Below, piece after piece: positions 27,356 to 37,981 of a stretch of 64,000 nt of DNA (its first letter is position 1; every line of letters starts with the position of its first letter). This stretch comes from Actinomortierella ambigua. Lineage: Eukaryota > Mortierellomycota > Mortierellomycetes > Mortierellales > Mortierellaceae. The stretch covers positions 1-64,000 of the forward strand of contig JAAAJB010000012.1 of the NCBI GenBank assembly GCA_016098155.1. The letters run 5' to 3'. Both the position numbers and the translations under genes were made by a program. The notes under the pieces were generated by a model, which was not told the DNA's origin, searched no databases, and worked only from the letters and a program-made list of their open reading frames with translations.

Positions 27356-28364
27356 AGAGGGAGGAAAAAAAATGTATGATTTGGACGCGTGTATGCATTC
27401 ACTACACACGCGAAACCAGACTGACCTCACCAATAGCACATTTTCACACGCATTATCACATCCACACATCCACACCCACGCACAAGAACCTAACCCGTAG
27501 ATAGCGATAGACCATTTTCTTCTATGCACATGAAAAGTGCAGTGTATTTTTTTCTTCCATACCAATCAGTCGCGAATGAAATTTTTTTTCGCTGTTCGGT
27601 CGAATGATCCTGAAATTTGGACGTTCTCTCTTGCCAAGGCGTTCTATTAGACAAGAGTTATATAAATGGCTCATGTGTGTAAAAAAAATTAAAAAAAAAA
27701 GATCACCAAGGCCAGAGCGAAAGGGGGATGGAGAGAGAGAATTGTGGTTGGCTAATTATATAAAAGAAGCGCTTTATTTTACACAAAACAATAGGAGAGG
27801 GAATGCAAACAGGATAGGATTCGAGTGGACAAAATAGACAAAAGAAACCTCTTTCGCGTTTCCATATCTGGGGTGAGGGGAGAGAAGGAGACTGGCGCTA
27901 GCCACATGACGAAGCTCTCGCCCGTTTCACTCTTCGGATAGAATAAATGTACTTTGTGTCCGAGAAAGTGCAGGTCTATGCCTCCTTCGCTCCTTTCCAT
28001 GGTAGATAGGATTCGTTGTAGAGGAGAGTTGTATCTATAATCATCGCCCTGATCGTCGCTCGATGCTTCCCTTGAGCCTCCAATTGCTTTCTTAAATGGA
28101 TAAAAAGGGGAGAGTTGTTGTTTTGGTATGGGTTTGGAGTTTTGTGATATGGAGGTTGTTTGTAGATGTGTATTGTGTGTGGGGTGGGGTGGGGGCGTGT
28201 ATTTCGTGTTCTCAAAGTAAAAAAAGTTGCAGATTCCTCCTATCGCTCATCCTTTGTCCTATGCCTCAACAAAAACAGCTGTACTGGTGTAGGGTGACTG
28301 AAGGTTGGGACAAAGAAACCAAAAGATAAGGCGAATTTATTCCTGTATGGTGGAGAAAGTTTCT
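27356..28364. other. Convergent intergenic region
   Basis: About 1 kb lies between the pantothenate kinase stop and the COX7-like stop on the opposite strand. It is A/T-rich with many homopolymers and no domain-bearing frame. It probably carries the 3' untranslated regions of both genes. Confidence 0.5.
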
Positions 28365-28705
28365 TTAGTTCTTGATGCCCTATTTAAATGCAATTCAAAC
28401 AAACAAAAAAAAGTCAGGCATTAGTACGTGAATTGGAGGGAGGCGAGCATCCTTGACAATATCCATTAGAGTCACAAACAAATGAAAAGCGTCAAGAATA
28501 GAAGAATGACATCTTCTCCGGCACTTACACGAGCCATCTTTTGGGTGCCCCACAGGGAACCGATCAAGCCGACGGTGAGGATGGCGGTGAATCCGGCCAT
28601 GATAACCTTGTCACCACCACGGCGGAGGTAGATGGGGCTGGCCGAGGGGGTCTGGTACATGCGCTGCAGACGGGGAACGGGGTTGGGGCGGTTGATCAAC
28701 GACAT
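28365..28705 (-). CDS. Cytochrome c oxidase subunit VIIa-type (COX7-like)
   Basis: Minus-strand exons 28705-28529 and 28379-28365 encode 63 residues, starting MSLINRPNPVPRLQRMYQ, then SPIYLRRGGDKVIMAGFTAI, a single membrane helix (ILTVGLIGSLWGTQKMA) and the short exon 2 tail GIKN. The motif pattern (leading basic segment, IYLRRGGxDK, one helix) fits cytochrome oxidase subunit VIIa of fungi. It would sit in the inner mitochondrial membrane as a supernumerary subunit of complex IV. Exon 2 codes only four residues plus stop. At this size, identification rests on the short conserved block. Confidence 0.75.
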
Positions 28706-29102
28706 GGTGAACGTGATGGAGACAGTGAGGGGATTAGAGAGGAAATCTTCAACAAATGCAAAAAAGCGTCTGGCAAGACTTCGGAAGCCGCATGGCTGCT
28801 CCGAAAACACGCAGAGCCAGACACGTCACGGGACCGCTTACTGATTTATTTCGCTGAACAGCTATATCTATTTCAACCTCCGAATCAAACCAGGTGAGAA
28901 TCTTATCGAAAAGGGTCGCACTATGAGTTTCATGACAAAATTCGTCTGTCCGGAAATAACCACTGCAAGACTGCAATTATGCCACAATTACACGTTCAAA
29001 ACTTCTTTTTTTTCGCAAGGCAGAGACCATGCATATGAACGAGAGAGATAAAGATGACAAAATTTATATAAACAACTCCTACACGATACATGATCTACGC
29101 CT
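28706..29102. other. Intergenic, upstream of COX7-like gene
   Basis: A 0.4 kb A/T-rich stretch that should contain the COX7-like promoter on the minus strand. No gene or RNA recognised. Confidence 0.45.
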
Positions 29103-29110
29103 TCATACCC

Positions 29111-29310
29111 TCATCCAACATGCAACCACGCCTTGACGGCTGGGGCAATTGGTTGAATACCCACCGCAACCAACCAAGTAGACCTCTGTGCGAAAAAAAA
29201 ATTCGCGAAAGTGACGCGTGAAATGGATAACAAGTAGCACTGTAGTCGCAGCCATGGCATGACCAAGCGTATATTCAGGTATCTCAGCCTCACTTACAGA
29301 CCCCTGGGCC
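29111..29310 (-). CDS. Possible small two-exon gene, unidentified
   Basis: On the minus strand a short frame starting at the Met near 29316 or 29310 (MTMAQGS or MAQGS) runs into a perfect donor, GTAAGT. Joining to an acceptor near 29186 would give a peptide of about 30-35 residues ending STWLVAVGIQPI then APAVKAWLHVG and a stop at 29111. Size and a single hydrophobic stretch recall small mitochondrial membrane subunits, but I do not recognise the family. An unspliced 104-residue reading (29103-29417) is the alternative. Treat as tentative. Confidence 0.25.
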
Positions 29311-29785
29311 ATGGTCATCGGATCTGTAGCAGCGGAGCAAATGTGAGTGGTATGAAGGCTAGAAGCGATCGTTGGGAATGATAAGAGGCAAGAGATCAAT
29401 AAGAGTAACATATTCAAGAGCTACACCAATGTAAAAACAAGTTATTAAAGACACCTCGACCTAGAAGAAAAGGAATACCTTTCAGCTTGGCAAAACAGAT
29501 GCCAATTGCACAGAATTCACCTCGGATTTTACGACTGGCGCCCGTTACAAGAGAGAGTTACTGGTGAGATTGCCATCGGTTTTCATCGAATCCAGTGACC
29601 CTCTCTGACACCAGACAGTCAGTCTGGGTTCGAGGTAGTCGAGAAAGAGGAGCCGCGTTGTTTAAAAGAGATACATCTCGACCACCTTCACAATCTCCTC
29701 GATGAGATATGTTGTGGCTTAGACTTGATGGACGACTTGGTGGCAAGCCATGCATGCCCATGCGAAGAACTCTCATCAAGACGAA

Positions 29786-31604
29786 ATGCCCCGACTCGAA
29801 TGGACAACTGGGGATGTGGACCTCTTGCGTAAACAAGAATGGAGGCTACTGTTTGCCTCTAAACAGCAATCGGCCTCTAGCACTCCGCCCTCTCTATCAG
29901 ACGCGACCTTCCTGGTCAAAGGCTATTTCGCTCCCGCAGAGTACTATTATCTACTCATGGTGACGGACCTTCAACAGTGCTGGATCGAAAAAATGGAGCT
30001 CGAAGATATCCGTGAACGGTCCATGGTAATTGATGCCAATCCACTTGCGAGAATCATGGCAAATGCTTGGTCGCCTTCTGGTTTATCGGCACTCATAGAT
30101 ACTCATACATTCGTTTGCTTTGCAATCGACTTGCCCGAACAGTCCATCAGAACTTTTGACTATGATGACGACGAACAACTAGAAGAGTTGCTCAAGACTT
30201 TGGAGAGCATGTTCGCCAAGGGGCACTCGCCGTCAGCAGCGCGTCGTCTTGAGCTTGGTGACAAGAATACGGTATTACGCTTGCACAAACAAAAAAAATG
30301 ATACGTGCAGTCGTTTGTAGTTGAATCTGGCACTGACACCCATCGTCGTATGTTTTTTTTCCAGCTCGTACTCCATGACCAATTTACGTACGGAATTGCG
30401 AGTGGGAAATGGGAATTCAAACTGTCGCCCACTGTGAGCCACGATCATGTTGAGATACAGGATAGACCGACTTCAGATGACTCAGAAGATGACTCAGAAG
30501 ATGATATATGGGGATCGTCGAACCCCGTTCCTAAGTATTACAGAGAGAATCCAATGTTTCTCAGTCGCGAGCAACGTGAATATTTGCGGGAGGAAAAAGA
30601 AGCCATGTTAGAGAAAGAAGCCATGTTAGAGAAGGAGCCACGCCGTGATGCAGTGGATGGCCCGACTTTGATGTACGAGAATTTATCGTTACCTCTGATC
30701 ACTGTCCTGAACGCCTATCGGAAGCAAGTGCGCGTATTGGAGAGCGTGATCAAGTCCAAAGAGGCTGAGGTCAAAGAGCTGATCGATCTACTGGATGTCA
30801 ATGGGATTGCTCACCAACAACGCCATCGTGCCACGGAGCCGTATCGTAGCAAGGATGCCGAGTCTCCTGTTATCGCCAACGTCAAATCGGTAAGTTAGGA
30901 GTTTTGGATACCGAATGCCGCCAAGGTATATATTTGTACTAACCAGCCTTTTCATTTTCACTATTATTTTCATTTTATATTATTGTTGGTCTGGAATTCT
31001 AAACAGGATGTTCAAAAACAAATTCGACCAGCAGCTTCAGGACCATGGGATTTGTTCTCTGACTCTGTGATTCAGTCATTGTGTGGAATTGCCTCCAAAA
31101 ACGCCGCCAACAAATGTAAGAATACCATTCGTTGTAGTGCAAGCGCTGGCAAGGACCTTTCATAACGAATTGTGTTCAATAACTCAGGACATCTCTCTAT
31201 TCTGATTCATCTGATTCTCAGCATCACATAACCCTAGTCAAGTACCGTCGTCTCTGGACTCGTTGAGTCAACCGATTTCTCAAAACACGTGGTCTTCTCA
31301 AGCCATGGATTCGCTCCGTCCCGGCACGTCAAGCCGGCACAGCGAGCGGCCAGTTGCTGCAGCTCCAGAACAGCCGGCTAGCCCAAAGGTACCCTACACA
31401 AACACAGGGGAGTCATCACTGCCAGAGACATGACCATTGGCTAACGCTCCAATCTCATCCGCTCCCAACACACTTTTTTTTAAGGTGGACAAGCAAACCA
31501 AGGCAGAGCAAGAGGAACTTGAGAGGCGGAAAAGATTGCAAGAGCGACTGGAGCAGGAGAGGCTAGAGCGTGAGAAGAAGCCCAAGAAGAAGAAGCTTTT
31601 TTGA
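29786..31604 (+). CDS. XLF/NHEJ1 (Cernunnos) non-homologous end-joining factor
   Basis: Exons 29786-30271, 30365-30889, 31007-31115, 31222-31388 and 31485-31604 encode 468 residues. The head domain starts MPRLEWTTGDVDLLRKQEW and reaches the family hallmark YYYLLMVTDLQQCWIEKMEL (human XLF has YALLVSDLQQVWHE). A predicted coiled-coil stalk follows (TVLNAYRKQVRVLESVIKSK). The tail is long and disordered, ending in a basic segment with KKPKKKKLF, matching the C-terminal Ku-binding motif of XLF. XLF pairs with XRCC4 and Ku to align DNA ends for ligase IV. The family is usually about 300 residues, so the tail here is extended. The start could be the in-frame Met at 29750. It is convergent with ISY1, stops 73 nt apart. 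Confidence 0.85.
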
Positions 31605-31677
31605 AGATCTTTGCTTCTTTCGCGGGTTGTATGATACAATTGGACATGTTGAAGAATATGGGTTCCTGGACTATGTA

Positions 31678-32888
31678 CTACGAGTTTTGTGTTGTGTCCT
31701 GCGTCATGTACCGCTCCATGATGGCACGCTTCCTTCTCTCCACCAGGTGGCTCTCGATCTCCTTCTGCGAGGGTACATACAGCTTTGTAATGGCGTCCGT
31801 TGGTGCTCCATCGACCTGCATACTGTCGCCGTCGTCAGCGTACTGCTCCTCGTCCTTCTCGAATGCTATAAGACGAGATATGAAGAGGTGGAGAGATTGA
31901 TAGGGAGTTAGATAATGGCTAGCTTCTGCCTTTGTCGTCTCAACCTCCACACATATAGTATCACAAACAACTCCATCCACCAGTATCATACCTGCTTGCT
32001 CTTCTTCTTCCTCGTATTCCAGCAGAGTGCCATCCTCTTCGTCGCGATACCCATAATAGTCCGCATCAACGTTCCGATAAAGCTCTGCTCTGTTCCTTTC
32101 CTTTAATGTTGGTGCTATTAAGTTGTTGATCACAAGCATGAGTGTGTTAGGCGTGTTTCTTCCAGTCAGGAACAGAGACGATCAATACACATTTCAACGT
32201 GTCCTAGCACAACCATCACGAGGAACAAAAAAGACATACGTGGTGGTTGGAACAGCTCCTTGACGCCTGGTAGATCTTTTGCCCGTCCAAAGTACTTGTA
32301 TCCTCGTGCCCCAGGAACTTCTTTTCCTTGTGCATCAAGAGTCTTTGGTCCTGTTATCCTGTAGTCGACACCTCCAAGGTCGACGATCTGCTGCTCCCAA
32401 CGATATTTTTCTCTCATGAGCTTGTTGATCTCGTCGTTCAGGTCTCGAACTTGATAGTCCGAGAGTCCAGCTACACAATGGCATCAAAACGAAGAAAAAC
32501 CAGGGTGAGTTCATAGCCTAGGATCAACTGATTCAACTTCGTTGACAAACAAACTATTTTTCATGGTCTGAAGAAGGCTTGTGGCATACTGTCCTGAATC
32601 TTGGCAACCTTTCGTGAAATCTCGCCGATGACCTGACGACGCCATCTTTCTGCCTCGGTCAGCGATGTGACCTCTGCGATGCGAAAGGGTCGTCTCTCAG
32701 GCTTCTTTGATCCTCCAAGCTCTGCATTCTTCGCTTCGCGGAAGCGGTAGAGCATAGATCTGCATGGGGTCCAGGACGATGAAACATTGATTAGCATGTG
32801 ACATGGATGCAGACAACAGTCATCCCGTGATGGTAATCCATTTGCATGGTGGTAGAACGTACTGAGCCTTCTCCTCATTGCGCGCCAT
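31678..32888 (-). CDS. ISY1: Pre-mRNA splicing factor ISY1
   Basis: Minus-strand exons 32888-32863, 32759-32590, 32470-32240, 32114-31992 and 31865-31678 encode 245 residues. The start MARNEEKAQSMLYRFREAKN and the block RRPFRIAEVTSLTEAERWRR are family signatures, followed by GLSDYQVRDLNDEINKLMRE, KYRWEQQIVDLGGVDY, RGYKYFGRAKDLPGVKELF and a C-terminal SHLVERRKRAIMERYM. ISY1 belongs to the Prp19/NTC complex and helps stabilise the catalytic spliceosome during the first transesterification. The acidic EEEEEQ region and length resemble other fungal ISY1 proteins. The first exon is 26 nt. Confidence 0.93.
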
Positions 32889-33670
32889 GGTGGATGTGGT
32901 GGGTGGGTTCTTTCGTGCAGGTCAGAGGACGACGGACTTCCAGTGCCTACTTGCCCCCAAAGTCAGCGAGCTCAGAGGAGGAAAGAGAGACTGGAGCAAA
33001 GCCACTGCCCAAAAAAGAGGAAACCCAGATTTGGTGGCACTATGGAACTTCTGCAAACGCGCAAGCAACCCCAAACACGCAAGCAGCCCAAACGCGCAAG
33101 CAACTGTTCCTCGCTTTCGACACCTGTACCAACTCTGCTAGCTCGCGTCGCTTATCTCTAAGCCAGGATTTTAGGCTCAGCAAACCCTCGATATTGCATG
33201 ATATCTCATGCACAAGATGGAGGCTGCTCGTGCCTCATTCCCGTTCAGCCTGACACAAGCTGTGTGTCTCGCAAGAGTGGCATAAAGCTTGCTTTACAGG
33301 ATAGAGACCAAGCAAGGGGTGCAAAAGCTAAAAGTACAGAGTCTGTTAATGCGTGCTCCAGACGAAAGATAGGACGGATACCCTTGAGGAGACAAAAAGC
33401 TTCGAGTGCTTAACATCGCAACAAGTGACATAGTGTATGCAAAGTGAGACAACCGTTACGCTTCATGCACTCGTCTATCTTTTGCAAACACCTAGAAAAG
33501 GCGCGAGTTTCCTTCCACCATTTCTCGTTTTCTGTCTCTTTGTCCCGATCCAAAAAAAAACACGACCTTTCTCTGCTCAAGCAAAGCATACACGCGCCGC
33601 GTTTCCAGTCTACTGATAGTCTGGCTTGTAAACACTTCGTTTTCCATCTTTTCCTCTAATTGACCACGCT
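32889..33670. promoter_or_regulatory. Divergent promoter region, ISY1/secreted repeat protein
   Basis: About 0.8 kb between two divergent starts, including the 17-18 nt tandem repeat and a pyrimidine-rich leader before the Met at 33671. No TATA box is assigned. No other gene seen. Confidence 0.45.
33055..33106. repeat. Three tandem 17-18 nt units
   Basis: Three near-identical units of the form AAACRCGCAAGCARCCC lie head to tail in the divergent region between ISY1 (-) and the secreted repeat protein (+). They differ at two or three positions. Confidence 0.8.
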
Positions 33671-35332
33671 ATGAAGCTCTTCTTGCTTATTTCCGCTGCC
33701 GTTGCTGTCGCGCTTGTCCACGGCAAGCCTGAGGGTGCCAACCATGGAAGCCCAGCGGCTCCTCACCGTTCACCCAAGACAAGTGGTGATCTGCTCCTCT
33801 ACAACACGCCTGTCGCGCACAAGCCCATCGCGCACAAGCCCATTGCGCACAAGCCTGTCGTGCACAAGAACCCTCCAGCTCATGGATCGAAGAATGCTGT
33901 TCAGCATCCGATCTCGCACAAGAACCCCCCAGCTCATGGGTCGAAGAATGCTGTTCAGCATCCCATCTCGCACAAGAATCCTCCGACTCACAGGTCGAAG
34001 ATGGAGGAGGCCGGTCGTCAGCCAGTCTCGCGCAAGACTCCTCATCCTCCAGCTCATGGGTCGAAGAATGCTGTTCGCAAGACTCCCGCTCATGGGTCGA
34101 AGAATGCTGTCCACAAGCCTCCAGTCAGCGGCAAGCCCAAAGGCCCAAAGAGCCATGGCGTTGCCACCACTCCTCATCAACAGCCACCCAAGAAGGGTCG
34201 CCGACTTGGTCCCCGTGATGACTACGAAGACGAGGAGGACGAGAGATACGTTTCTACCGACGACACCATGTATAGGCTGTCGATCTTTAACTCAGCAAAG
34301 CGTGTCAAGAAGGACATCCCGGTTGAATCGCAAGTCAAGCGCAGCCACCCTCCAGAGGCCCATCCCCCAGCAGCCAAGGGTCCAAAGAAGGCCACACCTC
34401 CTCCAAAGTCCAGCCGTGGCCACCATCCCAACCCAGCGCCTATGCCAGGCTCGAAGCAGGTAGCCCCCCACAAGGCGACCCCTCCCGCGAAGGGTCATCC
34501 CCAGAAGCACACGCCTCCCAAGGCCAGCCCTGGCCATCATCCCAAGCTTCACCCCGGTGCTAAGGACGTCGTGGAGGTCGCTGACAAGAAGAAGGTCAAC
34601 AACGGCAACGCGCCTCCGAAAGCTTCCACTCCACCCCGTCATTCCCCAGCCAAGGGCCGTCGTCAGCACGAGACCCCCTCGGCCAACCGCCCCAAGGCAC
34701 CTCCCAAGGCCAGCCCCGCTAATGGTCATCGCCACCCCAACGTCAAGCCCGGTGCCAAGCACATTGACGTGGCCGAGAAGAAGAAGAACCCACCTGCAGC
34801 CACCACCCCAGCCAAGGGCCGTCGCGTGCACAAGGCCCCTCCTGCTGCTGCTCCCATCACCCACCGCGGTGTCCGTCCCAACAAGCCTATTGCTAAAGCA
34901 CCCCCAGCCAAGGGCCGGTCGTCAAAGAAGCAGCCAGCGCACCCAAAGGCCGGCCACCCAACGCCACCACGCCGTCCCGTGCAAGGCACCAAGGGCCAGC
35001 TTGACAAGAAGAATGTAGTCCTGGGCCAGATCGTCGAGGACTCGAACCGCCCGGTCGGCAACAGCAAGCCTCCAGGAAAGGGCAAGGGTGGTGCAGGCGG
35101 CCGGAACAACAAGGCCAAGCCAGTGCACAAGCGAGCTGACGGCAGCGATGCCGAGAACGAGTATGACTTTGAAGAGGAACGGATGGTGGAGGATGATGGT
35201 GGAGATGACATGATGATGGACGACGGCGAGGAGACAGAGGATTCGTGCATCGAGAAGAAGCTCTTTGAGGCCGAGATGTTTGTCTATGGCAACATGGAGG
35301 GCGACTCGCTGCGGGCCGTCCAGACTCAGTAA
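33671..35332 (+). CDS. Secreted His/Lys/Pro-rich tandem-repeat protein
   Basis: A single-exon frame of 553 residues. The N-terminus MKLFLLISAAVAVALVHG is a clear signal peptide with likely cleavage after Gly18. The mature chain is low complexity: short HKPIA/HKPVV units, four copies of AHGSKNAV inside a longer HKNPPAHGSKNAVQHPIS unit, then two longer repeats with GAK-(D/H)-V/I-DV/EV-A-(D/E)KKK and SPAKGRR/TPAKGRR. Dibasic sites that could be kexin targets follow (KR at about 210-211, 223-224 and 487-488). The last site separates the basic body from an acidic tail (DAENEYDFEEE and DDGGDDMMMDDG). There is one Cys, in the tail (SCIEKKLF). I do not recognise a family. A cell wall protein, a processed repeat peptide precursor, or a secreted effector are all possible. 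Confidence 0.75.
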   Translation: MKLFLLISAAVAVALVHGKPEGANHGSPAAPHRSPKTSGDLLLYNTPVAHKPIAHKPIAHKPVVHKNPPAHGSKNAVQHPISHKNPPAHGSKNAVQHPISHKNPPTHRSKMEEAGRQPVSRKTPHPPAHGSKNAVRKTPAHGSKNAVHKPPVSGKPKGPKSHGVATTPHQQPPKKGRRLGPRDDYEDEEDERYVSTDDTMYRLSIFNSAKRVKKDIPVESQVKRSHPPEAHPPAAKGPKKATPPPKSSRGHHPNPAPMPGSKQVAPHKATPPAKGHPQKHTPPKASPGHHPKLHPGAKDVVEVADKKKVNNGNAPPKASTPPRHSPAKGRRQHETPSANRPKAPPKASPANGHRHPNVKPGAKHIDVAEKKKNPPAATTPAKGRRVHKAPPAAAPITHRGVRPNKPIAKAPPAKGRSSKKQPAHPKAGHPTPPRRPVQGTKGQLDKKNVVLGQIVEDSNRPVGNSKPPGKGKGGAGGRNNKAKPVHKRADGSDAENEYDFEEERMVEDDGGDDMMMDDGEETEDSCIEKKLFEAEMFVYGNMEGDSLRAVQTQ

Positions 35333-35733
35333 CAAGGTGTAGTGGGGTCACTTGTTTTTTTTTAGGGGAGAGTGAAAGGGGAGGGGGGAGAATAGGTTTC
35401 TTTTTTTTTCCGGAAATGCCAGAAGGGTCAACTGGCAGCGCGTGGTTTAGCCAAGTATTTGCCTCGACTTTTTTTTTGTGAATAGCTTTATTATATATGA
35501 TGTTTAGTTCTTATAGGAAACAATACAAGTTGGAAAAATGCACTCTTTCCAATCCCTTGTCTTTGCTTTGGATCAGTGCAGAAAAACCATCGTCTGAAAA
35601 AAAGATACACCATTTCAACTTTTTATCTCTTGTCTCGCAACGACATGTACAATACCAAAAAAAGGTATCATGGTGGACATCTACACGGATGTGATGTCCC
35701 TATAGAAGGAAGAGTGGGGGAGAAGAGAGGGGT
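35333..35733. other. Convergent intergenic region
   Basis: 0.4 kb between two convergent stops with T homopolymers and a run of purines. It likely contains both 3' ends. No gene seen. Confidence 0.5.
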
Positions 35734-37481
35734 TTATTCACGCTCATGAGCAGCCTCGGGATCCTGCTTCAAAAGCTCCTTCTTTGCCTGATGGCGGTTC
35801 CACAGGATGGGCAGGATCAAGCATGCGCAGACAACGATGGTCATGATGATGTTCTCGGGCGTCAGCAGCGTGATGCCTTCGGGCGATGCCAGCTTGGCCA
35901 GGGCCACGCCGACCTGGACCGACACGATCGTGTTGGGAACGACACCGACTATTGGGGGACAGGGGAAGAGGTACGTAGAGGAGGAGGAAGGGGGGGGGGG
36001 AGTGAAGAGAGGATTAAAGCGGCGCGTTGTGAGTGTCTGTTCACCCATGCATTTCTTTGTTTTGGGTTTCGGACTTCTCCCTTGCCCATGACCCTTTTTT
36101 GGCAGCTTCCACTGCATGCTGTGCATTGACTGTTGATGCTTACCGTAAGTACCGAAGAAGAAGATGTGGACGGGAATACCAAGGTGAGGCGAGGCCACAT
36201 TCATGAACCAGTCTATTACCGAGAGAAGAGTACAAGGGGAGAGGGAAAAAAAACATTTGGGTAAGTTGAGGTCCGCTCCCAAATACCCTGGTTGTGGGTA
36301 TATCCTTGTTTTTCCTCGTTCCTGCCTTGTTGCATGGGTGAAGAAGAGCAATTGTGGTGTTCGTACTTGGAATAAGAGGCGTGACGCGAAGGAAGGCGAA
36401 GTAGAAGAACAGAGTGTTCCGCTTCGCATCGATCTAGAAAAAAAACAACAAGAGAAAAAGCATGGCGTGAGTATGGCTGTTGTTGGCATCGCTCCCTCCG
36501 CCCCATCCTTCTTTCTTCCCTTCTCCCCTTCCTCTGTGTTGGGTCAATAATGTCTCTCGTACCACAAGCAGTAGATGAAGGGGAGAAGGAGGAGGGCTAG
36601 ATTGCCCATCTCTTTTTTTGAGTTTTTTTGTGCACACGACCACACTGCCAAAAAAGAAAACCATCTTTTTCCCTGGTCATCCCCAATTTTTTTTTTCCCC
36701 CTTCGCACCTTCGCCTTGAGTTTGGCAATGCGCTCGCTCAGGTACTTCTCGACAATAGGATGGCCGATATAGTACGAGATAAAGTAGCAGAAGAGAGCAC
36801 CGACAGTGGCCGACACACTGACGACGACAAAGCCAACCCAGAACTTGAACAGGGCGCCTCCGAGGACCGAGAGCATCATCGAGCCGGGGATGGCGAATGC
36901 TTGCAGACTAGCGTTGATAATCAATTCGAAGCAAATGAGAGGGGTTTAGCATGGAGACAAAGAAATCTCCACGTGGGAGAATACCAGCATGCGCACATGT
37001 TTTGTGAATAGAAACCACCTACGTGAGATAGGTCACAATGAAGCACGCCATGACCTCGTAGTAGTGCTCCACAACATATCCACTGAGGACAATCGACAGG
37101 TGTTGAACATCCTCATAGCTTCGGGGGAACTTGATCCAATCCTTCTGGTCCCTGGGAGTTTTTAAAAAAAGAAAGAAAAAATCAGCCCCTGAAAAAAATA
37201 AAAAACGGTTGGACAGCGAGTTTCGTTCTCCCGAGGACACAACCTATCACACTGTGACCTCTTCTGGGGGCATACTCAGGCACATCCTTGGGCAACATCC
37301 ACTGGAGCAAGAGATAGAGGCTCGTAAACGAAACGACAACAAGGCAAAGAAGGATGAGGAAGCTCTGCAGAGGCGACATGTTGAGAAGCCTCTCGCGCTT
37401 GCCCAGCTTTTTCGTGGTCTGGTCACCCTGCTGCTGATGGCCCAGCAAAGGGGTCGTATCACTCGGGTGGATATCTGTCAT
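35734..37481 (-). CDS. TMEM41-type VTT/DedA-domain ER membrane protein
   Basis: Minus-strand exons 37481-37276, 37151-37023, 36907-36709, 36433-36367, 36212-36144 and 35948-35734 encode 294 residues, matching human TMEM41B in length. After a cytosolic N-terminus (MTDIHPSDTTPLLGHQQQ) comes a first membrane helix (FLILLCLVVVSFTSLYLLL), the segment KFPRSYEDVQHL, then the VTT core: LQAFAIPGSMMLSVLGGALF, GALFCYFISYYIGHPIVEKY, LRVTPLIPNWFMNVASPHLG and GVVPNTIVSVQVGVALAKL. TMEM41B is an ER phospholipid scramblase needed for lipid mobilisation and autophagosome formation. A basic C-terminus (WNRHQAKKELLKQDPEAAHE) ends the protein. Exon 1 uses donor GTATGC; this is the only choice that keeps frame with exon 2. 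Confidence 0.9.
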
Positions 37482-37981
37482 TGGATGTAGGCTTGGCTGA
37501 GGAAGAACGAGGAGGAGGAAAAGGAAGAAAGGAGGGGGGAGGGTGATGAATGGAAATGGATGAATCAAAAAGAAATGAAATTCAGAAAAGCACACACACC
37601 AGGGGGAAGTGAGAGCAGTTGTGGAGCAAGAAGGGGTGTAGCAAGGGCTGAGGATAGGTGGGCGGATGACTCCTAAGCAAAAACTTTTTTTTCCCCCTCT
37701 CATTTGTATCCCAAAGGGTGAAAGGCCCGCCTCATTGCCACACAAGGGTCTTTGGCTGTGCGACCTAACCTTGCTTTTTTGCCCACTCTTCGTCTACCAG
37801 AGCCGAGGGTTTTGGCATCTTGCAAACAGTGGTGTCTAGGGGAGCCAACAACAACTACACAACCATTGGAATAGTGCACCAAAATGTCACGAAACCAACA
37901 AAGACGCGACGACATGGTGCTACGAGACAACGCCAACGAGGTTAGGGGGGTCAGAGCAAACTTGTTTATTTTACATGGGTT
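37482..37981. other. Intergenic region upstream of TMEM41 gene
   Basis: 0.5 kb between the NmrA-like gene stop and the TMEM41 start, both on the minus strand. It should contain the TMEM41 promoter. No gene or repeat of note. Confidence 0.45.

Noticed and set aside
34292..35351. Minus-strand open frames opposite the secreted repeat protein
   Set aside because: They mirror the Pro/Lys/His repeats and lack any domain or splice sites; the plus strand has the signal peptide.
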